A DNA stretch of 64,000 nucleotides from Pelobates cultripes (GCA_933207985.1 OW240913.1:104534477-104598476); one strand, 5' to 3'. Shown: positions 23,343-33,666, counted from the first letter of the stretch. The notes: generated by a model from the letters alone, not told the origin. Numbers and translations: made by a program.

Positions 23343-23741
23343 TAGTGATGTACCGAACGGTTCGCTGGCGAACGGTTCCTGGCGAACATAGCATGTTCGC
23401 GTTCGCCACGGCGGGCGAACATATGCGCGGTTCGACCCGCCCCCTATTCGTCATCATTGAGTAAACTTTGACCCTGTACCTCACAGTCAGCAGACACATT
23501 CCAGCCAATTAGCAGCACAGCCTCCCTAGCAGACCCTCCCACCTACTGGACAGCATCCATTTTAGATTGGATGTCAAGCTGCATGCTTGTAAGAGGAGGG
23601 AAAGATAGATGCTGTTCAGAGACTTCCAAAAATAGCTAGGTTTAGTGTCTTTCATGCTTTTTTTAGATGAACGCATTTCTAGAGGCAGTAATACTCACTT
23701 AGTTGTCTGCCACTGCTGCCAGCTTCTGTGTCAGGCTCTTT
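23343..23741. mobile_element. Left arm of hAT-like foldback element
   Basis: Begins TAGTGATGTACC and carries a dense cluster of GAAC/GTTC words (CGAACGGTTCG, GGCGAACGG, GTTCGCC) in its first 110 bp. The arm is the reverse complement of 27700-28081 across CAATGATGACGAATAGGGGG, GGTACAGGGTCAAAG and CTGGAATGTGTC. At its inner end it has the reverse of GAGCCTGACACAGAAGC, the tandem unit of the right arm. TAGTGATG suits a hAT-type terminus. Confidence 0.8.
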
Positions 23742-23891
23742 CAGAACCCTGACTCCTACAATCCTACTCCACCAGAACCTATGCAAATAGGTAATACTCG
23801 CTTATTTACAGAAGAAGGGAGGGTCTCTGTTTATAAGAGGCCACCTACGTCTTTTTTCGCCCGGGAAACGCTCGCACCTAAGTTCCCCTAG
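23742..23891 (+). pseudogene. Gag C-terminal remnant of the chromovirus
   Basis: About 50 codons including TPPEPMQIGNTRLF and RPPTSFFARE, ending in a stop at 23889-23891. No CCHC zinc knuckle is present although one is usual between these two blocks. The next frame (pol) begins 10 bp later in another phase. Confidence 0.6.
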
Positions 23892-23901
23892 AGGACGGGC
23901 C

Positions 23902-26076
23902 TTGGGTGTTTCTATACTGTCCTCTATGTATAATGATAAAGACCATAGGCTTCTGATTCCTGTCTCTCTAGCTTGGAAAAGTGGTACTATATCTACGATG
24001 GCGTTGTTAGACTCTGGAGCAGCAGAAAGCTTTATAGACCAAACTTTCGCTAATAAGCATTGTCTCCCATTCCAACTGAGAGATACACCCTTGGCCGTTG
24101 AGGCCATAGATGGTAGACCTTTATCTGAACCAGTAATATTCCATGAGACTAAACCCGTTAAACTTACTATTGGTATCCTCCACAAGGAGATGTTATCCCT
24201 CCTGTTAATATCCTCCCCGGCTGTCCCAGTGGTGCTAGGATATTCTTGGCTCAAGAGACACAACCCCCAGATTGACTGGGAAGGTGGAGAAATTGTTTCT
24301 TGGGGAACTGGTTGTAGAGAGAAATGTCTGCAAAGAGTCACTTCTGTTTGCCCAGTAAACTCTTCTACCAACTCTTCCCAATCCACAGACGTTCAGATAC
24401 CATCTCAGTATCTAGATCTCAAGTCTGTATTTGACAAGAGTAAGGCGGATACTTTACCTCCCCACCGGTCTTATGACTGTACTATTAAACTTTTGCCTGG
24501 TACTATGCCTCCTAGGGGTACGGTGTACCCTCTGTCTACCAAAGAAAACTTAGTTTTAGAGGAATACATCAAGGAAAATCTAGACAAAGGATTTATTAGA
24601 AAGTCTTCATCTCCGGCGGGGGCGGGTTTCTTTTTTGTAGAAAAGAAAGACGGTACCTTACGTCCTTGCATAGACTATCGGGGATTGAACAAAATTACCA
24701 TCAGGAATACTTACCCCATTCCTTTGATTACTGAACTCTTTGACAGACTAAAGGGCTCCAGTATTTTTACCAAACTTGACTTGAGAGGAGCATATAACTT
24801 GGTGAGAATTAAACAAGGAGATGAATGGATGACAGCATTCAATACCCGTTACGGACATTATGAGTATACCGTAATGCCGTTTGGGCTATGCAATGCCCCG
24901 GCCGTCTTCCAAGACTTGATTAATGAGGTCCTTAGAGAATTTCAACACGAATGTGTGATTGTATATTTGGATGATATACTAATACATTCTAGGGACATTG
25001 ACTCACATCACAGACAAGTCAGAAAGGTATTACAGAAACTTTTACAACATGGATTGTATTGTAAATTGGAGAAATGTAGCTTTGATCAGTCTCAGGTAAC
25101 TTTCTTAGGCTACGTAATTTCCAAGGACGGGTTTATGATGGACCCAATCAAACTAAAATCGATTTTAGATTGGCCTTTATCCAAGGGACTCAAAGCCATA
25201 CAAAGATTTATTGGATTTTCTAATTATTACAGACGTTTCATTAAAGGGTACTCCTCGGTTATCGCTCCTATCACTAATATGACTAAACAAGGAGCCGATA
25301 CCAAAACGTGGTCTACTGAGGCTTTATCTGCTTTCGAAACGCTCAAACAGACTTTTGCTTCAGCACCTGTATTAGTTCATCCTGATACCTCTCTGCCCTT
25401 TTTGCTTGAAGTTGATGCGTCTGAAACAGGGATAGGCGCAGTATTGTCCCAAAGACAAAGTTTAGATAAGCCGTTACACCCTTGCGGTTTTTTTTCCAAG
25501 AAATTATCACACACAGAAAGGAGATATGATATTGGTGACAGAGAACTCTTAGCTATTATTATGGCATTAAAGGAATGGAGACATTTGTTAGAGGGCACTG
25601 TTCTCCCGGTTACTATCTTGACTGATCACAAAAATTTATCTTACATTGGGGAGGCCAAAAGATTATCTGCCAGGCAAGCACGTTGGTCTATGTTCCTTAC
25701 ACATTTCAATTACATACTTACTTACAGGCCTGGTTCGAAAAACACCAAAGCAGACGCATTGTCTCGTCAGCACGAACCTATCACCATTACAGTAGACACA
25801 TTGTCTCCTATTCTTCCTGAAAACAACATTATCGCCAACACCAATGTCAAAATACACTCTCCATTGCTCGTAGATATAATGAACGAACAATCTCTTGCTC
25901 CCGAGCGTACTCCTGAGGGCCGCTTCTTCGTGTCTCCCAAATTCCAATTGGACATTATTCGATGCTTTCACGATAGCAAGTTTGCCGGTCACCCCGGCAT
26001 CCACAAAACTTGCTGCCTGATTTCCAAAGACTTCTGGTGGCCTAGTTTACGGAGGGATGTGGAAGACTTTGTCTAG
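23902..26076 (+). CDS. Chromovirus pol: protease, RT, RNase H and start of integrase
   Basis: A 724-codon open frame. Residues near 33-44 hold the aspartic protease motif LLDSGAAESF (D37-S38-G39). RT follows, with CIDYRGLNK, LDLRGAYN and the active site VYLDDILIHS (D357, D358). RNase H begins with the LEVDASETGIG block (D505), has TDHKNL (D575) and ends near RPGSKNTKADALSRQ. The tail has FAGHPGIHK, the histidine half of the integrase zinc finger. The TAG at 26074-26076 cuts before the cysteine half (CDIC), which follows in the same frame, so this is a point nonsense mutation. The start is set by the first Met after the frame opens; the true protein would be a gag-pol product. Protease, RT and RNase H retain their key residues. 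Confidence 0.9.
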   Translation: MGVSILSSMYNDKDHRLLIPVSLAWKSGTISTMALLDSGAAESFIDQTFANKHCLPFQLRDTPLAVEAIDGRPLSEPVIFHETKPVKLTIGILHKEMLSLLLISSPAVPVVLGYSWLKRHNPQIDWEGGEIVSWGTGCREKCLQRVTSVCPVNSSTNSSQSTDVQIPSQYLDLKSVFDKSKADTLPPHRSYDCTIKLLPGTMPPRGTVYPLSTKENLVLEEYIKENLDKGFIRKSSSPAGAGFFFVEKKDGTLRPCIDYRGLNKITIRNTYPIPLITELFDRLKGSSIFTKLDLRGAYNLVRIKQGDEWMTAFNTRYGHYEYTVMPFGLCNAPAVFQDLINEVLREFQHECVIVYLDDILIHSRDIDSHHRQVRKVLQKLLQHGLYCKLEKCSFDQSQVTFLGYVISKDGFMMDPIKLKSILDWPLSKGLKAIQRFIGFSNYYRRFIKGYSSVIAPITNMTKQGADTKTWSTEALSAFETLKQTFASAPVLVHPDTSLPFLLEVDASETGIGAVLSQRQSLDKPLHPCGFFSKKLSHTERRYDIGDRELLAIIMALKEWRHLLEGTVLPVTILTDHKNLSYIGEAKRLSARQARWSMFLTHFNYILTYRPGSKNTKADALSRQHEPITITVDTLSPILPENNIIANTNVKIHSPLLVDIMNEQSLAPERTPEGRFFVSPKFQLDIIRCFHDSKFAGHPGIHKTCCLISKDFWWPSLRRDVEDFV

Positions 26077-27251
26077 GCCTGCGATATCTGTGTTAGGAAT
26101 AAACTACCACAGGCCCTTCCTTGTGGTCTATTGCAACCCTTAGTCGTTCCCAACAAACCTTGGGCTAGTTTGGCTATGGATTTTATTGTTGATTTGCCGG
26201 CTTCCAATAGACACACTGTTATCCTCATGGTTCTTGACAGGTTTACCAAAATGGCTCATTTCATCCCCTTGCCTAAACTTCCTTCCTCACCCGAACTGGC
26301 CGTGATATTTGCTAAGGAGATTTTTCGTTTACATGGTATTCCCAATGAGATTGTGTCTGACAGGGGGCCCCAGTTTATTTCCCGTTTTTGGAGATCCTTC
26401 TGTTCCCAGTTGGGCATCAAGCTGAATTTTTCTTCGGCCTATCATCCTCAATCTAATGGGGCAGCCGAACACACTAACCAGAAAATTGAGCAATATCTAC
26501 ACATTGTTTTGTTTCTGAACACCAGGACGATTGGGTCGGTCTGATTCCTTGGGCGGAGTTTGCTCACAACAACCTTGTTTGTGGTTCCACTCGTAATAGC
26601 CCCTTTTTCTTGAACTATGGCTTTAACCCTACTATTCTTCCGTCGGTATCTCCTTCCCAGGGTTTACCGTCGGTTGATGTTCATATAGCCAACCTGAGAA
26701 AGTTGTAGGATCAGACTCGACAAATTCTTACGCGTAGTTCCGCGGTGTTTAAGATGCAGGCTGATAGGCGTAGACGGCCCGCTCCTGTCTTTTCTCCGGG
26801 TGATAGGGTCTGGTTGAGTACCAGACACATTCGCTTGAAAGTCCCTTCCTTGAAGTTTGCTCCTCGTTACATAGGTCCTTACAGGGTGTTGAGGAGGATC
26901 AACCCGGTTTCTTATTTGCTGGACCTGCCTCCTACTCTTCGTATCCCTAACTCTTTTCATGTGTCTTTATTGAAACCTCTTGTTTGTAACAGGTTTTCTT
27001 CCCACTCTGCTCCTCCATCTTCGGTTCGAGTTGATGGTCAGGAAGAATATATTGTTAGGTCCATTCTTGATTCTCGTATTTCCAGGGGGAAGTTACAATA
27101 CCTCATAGACTGGAAGGGTTATGGTCCAGAAGAAAGATCTTGGGTTCCTTGTGAAGACGTGCATGCTCCTCGTCTTCTTCGAGCCTTCCACGTTCGGTTC
27201 CCTTCTAAGCCCAGTCCCATCCGCCCGGTGGGCGTTTCTAAAAGGGGGGGT
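26077..27251 (+). pseudogene. Chromovirus integrase and chromodomain, broken
   Basis: Continues pol after the stop. ACDICVRNK completes the zinc finger. The catalytic core shows the first aspartate in AMDFIVDLP, the second in SDRGPQFISRFW, and the glutamate in HPQSNGAAEHTNQ, all in one frame to about 26500. A frameshift near 26502 moves the rest (DDWVGLIPWAEFAHNN) to another frame, and a TAG lies near 26707. The C-terminal part has FSPGDRVWLSTRH, a GPYRVLRRINPVSY block and a chromodomain at about 27040-27180 (YIVRSILDSR, YLIDWKGYGPEERSWVP). The frame reaches the gap at 27252. Confidence 0.85.
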
Positions 27252-27351
27252 NNNNNNNNNNNNNNNNNNNNNNNNNNNNNNNNNNNNNNNNNNNNNNNNN
27301 NNNNNNNNNNNNNNNNNNNNNNNNNNNNNNNNNNNNNNNNNNNNNNNNNNN
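27252..27351. other. Assembly gap (100 N)
   Basis: Exactly 100 N. It hides the junction between the 3' end of the chromovirus and the right arm of the foldback element, including any 3' LTR. Confidence 0.99.
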
Positions 27352-27720
27352 CTGACTGGGGAAATGGGCACAGTATGCACTGTGAGTCTGACACAGAAGC
27401 TGGCAGCAGTGGCAGACAACTGACTGCTATTCAATCTATAACAGTGAAAAAAGTTTTTTGTTTTAAATTCAAGCTATTGTGACACCAGATATAAGTGGTG
27501 GCACTGACTGGGGAAATGGGCACAGTATCCACTGTGAGCCTGACACAGAAGCTGGCAGCAGTGGCAGACAACTAAGTGCAATTCAATCTATAACAGTGAA
27601 AAAAGTTTTTTGTTTTTAAATTCAAGCTATTGTGACACCAGATGTAATTGGTGGCACTGACTGGGGAAATGGGCACTGTGAGCCTGACACAGAAGCTGGC
27701 AGCAGTGGCAGACAACTAAG
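27352..27720. repeat. Tandem repeat, period 152-153 bp, about 2.4 units
   Basis: Units begin at 27352, 27504 and 27657 with CTGACTGGGGAAATGGGCAC. Each includes CTGACACAGAAGCTGGCAGC and, where complete, AACAGTGAAAAAAG and TTCAAGCTATTGTGACACC. The third is cut short. The array may continue into the gap. Confidence 0.9.
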
Positions 27721-28081
27721 TGCATTTACATTACATAGAAAAAAATAAAATAAAAAAAAAGCATACCCTTATCCCTAACCTAGCTATGCTTTTCCCTATT
27801 TTATGAACAGCAGCTACACTTTCCCTCCTCTTACTAAGCATGCAGCTTGAGAATGAATCTAAAATGGATGCTGTCCAGTAGGTGGGAGGGTCTGCTAGGG
27901 AGGCTGTGCTGCTAATTGGCTGGAATGTGTCTGCTGACTGTGAGGTACAGGGTCAAAGTTTACTCAATGATGACGAATAGGGGGCGGGTCGAACAGCGCA
28001 TATGTTCGCCCGCCGTGGCGAACGTGAACATGCTATGTTCGCCAGGAACCGTTCGCCGGCGAACCGTTCGGTACATCACTA
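27352..28081. mobile_element. Right arm of hAT-like foldback element
   Basis: Inverted partner of 23343-23741, ending ...GGTACATCACTA at 28081. It carries two and a half tandem units (27352-27720), an A-rich stretch, and the same subterminal GAAC/GTTC cluster as the left arm. The flanking 8 bp (ATTATAAC) do not match those at the left arm (ATGTTGAT), so no target duplication is evident. Confidence 0.8.
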
Positions 28082-29324
28082 ATTATAACTGTTTTATTTC
28101 TGTAATTATCATTGAAGCTCACAAACTTGTACATCTGAGCTGACTAGTACAAAGCTAAGTATATTTTTAAGCATATCTTTCTGTACTAGTACAGAAACTG
28201 ATCGCCAGATTTGTATTACATGACCAATCAGAGGAACTATAGAGCATGTATAATAAATGAAAGTATCTACTTTCATTCAGATTAAAGACAGTTTTTTTTT
28301 TTTTGTGAGACTCATTAGTACTCTAAAAAGTTCTCTCAAAATGAGAGGTAGAATAGAATGATGCCACTTGAGAGCCCTAAATTAGGTGCTCAACTGAATG
28401 GCCACTAGTGCCACATTAATAGCCATGACTGACAAAGAGAATGATTATTTTTTTCTTTTTTTTTTCACCTTAAGGCTATTCCTGAGGCTGTTCTCATATC
28501 CTTTGGGAGAATAATCCAATTAACAAGCATTCCCATATTGCTTGTTCTATATTGATAAAGTAATCCCAATCTGATTGATAATGAGAGAAAGGATAACGAA
28601 TATACAAATAGATTGCAAGCAGAGGGGAGAAAGCATTACGTTACATTATGCCATCTCCCAAAAAAAACAGGTAAGTTTAAATTTATTTTAGCCAATTTCT
28701 TTCTGATTACAAATAACAAAGATCATTTTAGTCAGTTCTCAGACATGTCACAGTGCCCATCATTCCATTCCATCACACGCCTTACTTTGTTTAACTCCTA
28801 CTCATCATTTTATTTCCATGATGTCCCCAGCACATTCGACTGAATTCTTTTCTGTGCATCTTCAGTTCAAATCACAGTTGTTCATGTTCTTTTTCCCAGA
28901 TGCAGAAATTATTCAGCTCAATGTTTTAACCTAGTAGTCTCTCTATTTAATTAAACTTATCTCATGAAAAAAAGAAAAAGAAAAAGGTTTTTGGCTACAC
29001 AGGTAAAGAAGCATTTTGTCTCCCCATTCTCACTCTTCACATTCCACACTCTTCCCCACAATTCCGTGTGAGTAACTCCATTCCACAATGCCTTTACCTT
29101 TTATGTAGCATGACAGAGCTGTTACCGTTGTTTTTCTCCTCCTACTCAGCCTCGACATTTCAACTCTGCGCAACTGACAGTTATACTGTAAGAGGAGGGG
29201 GCAGAGAAATGATTTAACATCAAATCCCCATGTCTTCCTCACAATATTACAGCCAGTTTCTTTGGAAACTTACACTGGTCAAGAGGGGAGGCAAGCACGC
29301 AACAATATCAACTGCAAAAAACAA
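28082..29324. other. No recognisable feature
   Basis: AT-rich DNA. The LINE interrupted on the left of the foldback element does not resume here. The short frames lack motifs. Confidence 0.5.
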
Positions 29325-29385
29325 ATGTGAGGTAGACTGAACTTGATGGACGCAAGTCTCTTTTCAGCTATGTAACTATGTAATA
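29325..29385 (+). repeat. 3' tail of a CR1-like LINE
   Basis: GAACTTGATGGACGCAAG followed by TTTTCAGCTATGTAACTATG, the characteristic end of these LINEs. Only the tail is present, as expected of a severely 5'-truncated insertion. Confidence 0.5.
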
Positions 29386-29562
29386 TGCGTACAATGATAT
29401 GCCACCACGTAGACACACACCAACATGTTACAGTGCTGTGAAAGTAAACTTAGTCTCATATTGCAAACAGCGTTGTGAGTTATTAGGTGCAGTATTTTTT
29501 TGTTTCCTGTTTCAAACTGAATTACATGATAAATTACACTGTTTAAGCAATCTCAACACTCT

Positions 29563-31581
29563 CCAGGTAGGTATAAAACCATTTATTTAGGACAATAAAT
29601 AGTTAAAAATTGTGATATACTTGGTTTTAGTGGAATGCCTAATTAGAAATAAATAAATAAAAAAAGAAAATTAAAAAAATATAAAAGTGAGAAAAGGGTG
29701 GAAAAATAGGAAACCTACCAACCTATTATATACAAAATAAATACAATTTCCCCTCTTTTCTATGTGTACTATATGTTCTGATCCATAAAAGATCAATATA
29801 GTATTATTCCCCTAATATCATCAGGTTTTAAAAAAAACACAAACTTGGTATATGTTTTAAAAAATACAAAAACAAACCCCAGAAATCATAAGATATAGTC
29901 TTTGCAAAAATGATATGATAGAATCCCGTAATTAGTCCTTTAGATTCCCTTGGTATTCAAGTAAGACTTATGAGTTTGTTTTGGTTTTTCTTTTGTATTT
30001 TTTACAACATTGTGGTTTTTTGTTTTGTTTTTTAAACCTAATGATATTATGGGAATAATACAATATTGATCTTTTATGGACCAGAACATATATTATACAT
30101 AGAGGAAGAGGGGAAATTGTGTTTTTTGTTTGTAAACAGTTAAAAAAAAAATATAAAAATAAAAAACAATGTGTAACGGATCACCTGGCACCCTGACTGG
30201 GTACCTCCATTGAAGGATGCTCCAAGCACTTTAGCCGACACCACAACCACCGCAGACCGAACCTCTCTTCCTTTAGAGCAAAGCAGGAACAAGCTCTTAA
30301 AAGAGTTTAGTAGTGATTATAGCAATCCCTTGTAGCAGATTCCCTCAATAAGAGACAGGACTCCAAATTGAGGGTGAAGTAGAACTGAAGTTTTAATCCA
30401 ACACTCTGCTTTTAAGCACATTTTGCACACACAGGACCACCCACAGCGTTTTGAAGAACAACCAATCAATACATACAATACACTCAGACACTCCCAGCAA
30501 TTACACACACACCCACCCCTCTGCCTGTGATACAATTATCTCCACACAATAGACTAACTTAATTATCACAGGCAGAAAATATACAGTTTTTACACAATAT
30601 TAATAACTTTCAAAATCTGCATCACATTGACATAACATACATTTTCAGAATCAGCATACTTTAAATATGAACATATCCAAAATTCAGCAAATCAGTTCAA
30701 AAGTTAGCTGGAAGTCCTTTATGACCGACCGCAAGCACGTTTTCTTGCCCATAACAGTTCCATAGATTTGGGCTGTGCGGTCGGTCTATTTTACACAGAA
30801 AAATGACTGAGTCCCATTCGAATGCACGAACAGGGCTGTTCGTGCATTTGGCTCAGTATAACAGTGAGTTCAAACAGCCGAACGGGACTTAGTCTCTGTA
30901 GCTGAAAACTGAGTGTAGGAGAAGGTAAGCAGTGTCGTTGAAATGTGTAGCCAATTTCAGTTCCATGGATTTGGCTACACATACCGCTGACCTTGTTCAA
31001 ATGAACAAAGATGGCCGCCCAGCGGTCGGCAATTCACCTACATCAGGCTCCCAGCCTGGGAGGTAAATTGCCTGCACACTTCCACTTCTGGGTGGTCCGC
31101 CTGTGTGGTACTTGGTTCAGTAAGCCCCATTTACTGGACCAAGTGGGAGAAAGCCAGGAACACAGTATATTAAAGGTCTGGGGACGCCGTCTTAATGTCA
31201 CCACAGTTACAATTTTCACTATGTCCAAAAATGTACCAGTCCAATGAAAGTCCATAATCCCAACTACAGTTCTTACAGGGCCAGAAACAGCACAATAACA
31301 TACAATATGCCCAAATACCATATTTGAAGGGCCAAATCTCCCAGGGGCGTACCGGTAAGAGGCTGCGAGCAGGCCTCTCCAAGAGCAAGTGGTGAAGGGC
31401 ACTTCGTCACAAATGACAATAGTCCTGTTCCTACATATTTCATTCTTATGTTAAATCTTTCCTCAGGAGCCTCCTCTAATATAAGAATGAAACATGTAGG
31501 ACTGGACCTATTGTCGTTTTTTCTTTTCATATATTTTTAACTGTTTGTTGTCCTTTAGTAAATGGTTTTATACTTACCTGG
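29563..31581. mobile_element. Long inverted-repeat element, split by an LTR
   Basis: Outer arms: 29563-29610 (CCAGGTAGGTATAAAACC...) pairs with 31533-31581 (...GGTTTTATACTTACCTGG). Inner arms: 29743-29832 pairs with 30032-30122 over about 90 bp (ATTTCCCCTC, CATAAAAGATCAATAT, ATTATTCCC). A 21 bp hairpin (31429-31449 with 31481-31501, one mismatch) lies in the right part. The LTR at 30172-31411 was inserted later. No coding sequence; superfamily not known. Confidence 0.6.
30172..31411 (-). mobile_element. Solo LTR, 1240 bp, with 4 bp target duplication
   Basis: Read on the minus strand it begins TGTGACGAAGTGCCC and ends ATCCGTTACA, giving TG...CA ends. The flanks are AATG on the left (30168-30171) and AATG on the right (31412-31415), a 4 bp duplication typical of Ty3/gypsy integration. 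No internal retrotransposon sequence remains, so it arose by LTR-LTR recombination. The overlapping short frames inside it are not genes. Orientation is suggested by resemblance of the TGTGAC start to the LTR at 61119-62544. Confidence 0.75.
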
Positions 31582-31643
31582 ATTTCTGACTTCTTTGGTT
31601 CCTCCTTCATCATCAGGAGAGGCACCCTCTAGGTGATTATATA

Positions 31644-33074
31644 TACTGTGAGGGGAAAAAAGCATTTGATCCCCTGCTGATTTTGAATGTTTGCCCACTG
31701 ACAAAGAAATGATCAGTGTATAATTTTAATGGTAGGCGTATTTTAACAGTGAGAGACAGAATAATAAGAGAAAAATCCAGAAAAACGCATGTCAAAAAAG
31801 TATAAATTGATTTGCATGTCAATGAGTAAATAAGTCAAATAAGTATTTGACCCATTCGAATTAGTACTTGGTGGCAAAACCCTTGTTTGAAATCACAGGG
31901 GTCAGACATTTCTTGTAGTTGGCCACCAGGTTTGCACACATCTCAGGAGGGATTTTGTCCCACTCCTCTTTGCAGATACTCTCCAAGTTATTAACGTTTT
32001 GAGGCTGACGTTTGGCAACTCCACCCTTCAGCTCCCTCCACAGATTATTATTATTTTTTTTTTTCTTTTAAGGGATTAAGGTCTGGAGACTAGCTAGGCC
32101 ACTACAGGACCTTAATGTGCTTCTTCTTGAGCCACACCTTTGTTGCCTCGGCTGTGTGTTTTGGGTCATTGTCATGCTGGAATACCCATCCATGACCAAT
32201 TTTTAATGCCCTGCCTGAGGGAAGGAGGTTCTCACTCAAGATTTGACTGTACATGGCCCAGTCCATCGTCCTTTTGATGCGGTGCAGTTGTCCTGTCCCC
32301 TTAGCAGAAAAACTCCCCCAAAGCATAATGTTTTCCCCTCTATGTTTGACTGTGGGCATGGTGTTCTTTGGGTCGTAGGCAGCATTCCTCCGTCTCCAAA
32401 CACGTTGAGCTGAAGCCAAAGAGATCAATTTTGGTCTCATCTGACCACAACACTTTCACCCAGTTCTCCTCTGAATCATTCAGATGTTCATTGGCAAACT
32501 TCAGACGGGCCTGTACATTTGCTTTCTTGAGCAGGGGGACCTTGCAGGCGCTGCATGATTTCAGTCCTTCACGGCATAGTGTGTTACCAATTATGTACTT
32601 GGTGACTATGGTCCCAGCTGCCCTAAGATCATTAATAAGATCCCCCTGTGTAATTCTGGATTGATTCCTCACCGTTCTCACGATCATCGAAACTCCATGA
32701 GGTGAGATCTTGCAATCTCACCAGACGGAGGGAGACTGATAGTTATTTTGTGTTTCATCCATTTGCAAATAATCACACCAACTGTTGTCACCATCCCTTT
32801 AAGACAGTGCTCCTAATCTCAGTTTGTTACCTGTATAAAAGACACCTGGGTGCCAGAGATATTGCTGATTGATAGGGGATCAAATTCTTATTTCACTCAT
32901 TGACATGCAAATTTATAACTTTTTTGACTTGCGCTTTTCTGGATCATTTTTTGTTATTCTGTCTCTCACTGTTAAATTACACCTACCATTAAAATTATAG
33001 ACTATCATTTCTTTGTCAGTGGACAAACGTTCAAAATCAGCAGGGGATCAAATACGTTTTTTTTCCTCACTGTA
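31644..33074 (-). mobile_element. Tc1-like transposon, both ends present, defective
   Basis: Left end TACTGTGAGG at 31644 and right end CCTCACTGTA at 33074 are inverted, and the inversion continues about 200 bp inward (GATCCCCTGCTGATTTTGA, TTTGCCCACTGACAAAG, AACAGTGAGAGACAG). These long terminal repeats with internal direct repeats fit the IR/DR Tc1 group. TA target at each end. It is 1431 bp, shorter than the usual 1.6 kb because of a deletion in the 5' part of the transposase gene. Confidence 0.9.
31861..32785 (-). pseudogene. Tc1-family transposase, broken
   Basis: Minus-strand remnants in two main frames. The upstream frame (to 32340) has the second helix-turn-helix region, [14 protein letters not shown] and [13 protein letters not shown] with the first catalytic aspartate. 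After a frameshift near 32400 the next has [27 protein letters not shown] and [11 protein letters not shown] with the second aspartate. Following a stop near 32102, NNLWRELK supplies the third acidic residue. The N-terminal helix-turn-helix is deleted: the 5' untranslated region joins directly to the middle of the DNA-binding domain near 32795. It cannot encode active transposase. Confidence 0.85.
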
Positions 33075-33658
33075 CCTCTTATCTTAAATGTTGTGATATC
33101 ACACTAATTATTGCTAATATTTTTTTAGATTGTAAAACTGTATCCTTTTTATCTATCTACCAATTTTGCTCAAGACTTGATGATATTTTGTGCGAGGATT
33201 TGTCAAGTACATTGCTTATACGTACTTATAATTAGCTGACAAAATGCTGTGCATATTAACCACATGCAATAAGCGCAGTTAAACTAAACACCTGTATTAA
33301 ACCTGGCATAGCAGAGTATTATTGCAGCCTGCAAATAATCCCTATAGTGTACTTAGTGTGGTCAGAGACTACTCTTACACGCACACCTTTCTGGTTGCTA
33401 GAGCTGAGCCATGATGTTTGACTACCATTAATAATATAATAGATGAAGGGGTGACATTTACAATTTTTATGAAAAAATACAGAGGGAAAGATTGGAGTGC
33501 TGGTAGAAAAAGTAATATTTCTGCATTGGAAAAACATGTTATGGAGCAAAGAGAAAGGTAAGTGAGTCTATGTGAGCTAATGTTTTATCTTGCATTGCTT
33601 TTGCAATGTAAAATAACAATATTACTAATACAAAAACATTTTGAGGGGTAGGGAATTA
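33075..33658. other. No recognisable feature
   Basis: Unique-looking AT-rich DNA between two transposons. Confidence 0.55.
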
Positions 33659-33666
33659 TCTAGCAC

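Larger units (their letters stand above)
23742..27251 (+). mobile_element. Ty3/gypsy chromovirus, 5'-truncated, nested in the foldback element
   Basis: Joined directly to the foldback arm near 23742, the element starts inside the C-terminal part of gag (TPPEPMQIG), then protease, RT, RNase H, integrase and a chromodomain in standard Ty3/gypsy order, and runs into the assembly gap. Neither LTR is visible. The gag zinc knuckle expected after PMQIG is missing; the sequence passes to KRPPTSFFARE, suggesting a small deletion. The chromodomain marks it as a chromovirus, a lineage that targets integration via chromatin. Confidence 0.85.

Noticed and set aside
23802..24386. A 194-codon minus-strand frame
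   Set aside because: Shadow of the chromovirus pol frame, antisense to protease and the RT start.
31043..31402. Several 70-119 codon minus-strand frames
   Set aside because: They lie within the solo LTR and have no motif.
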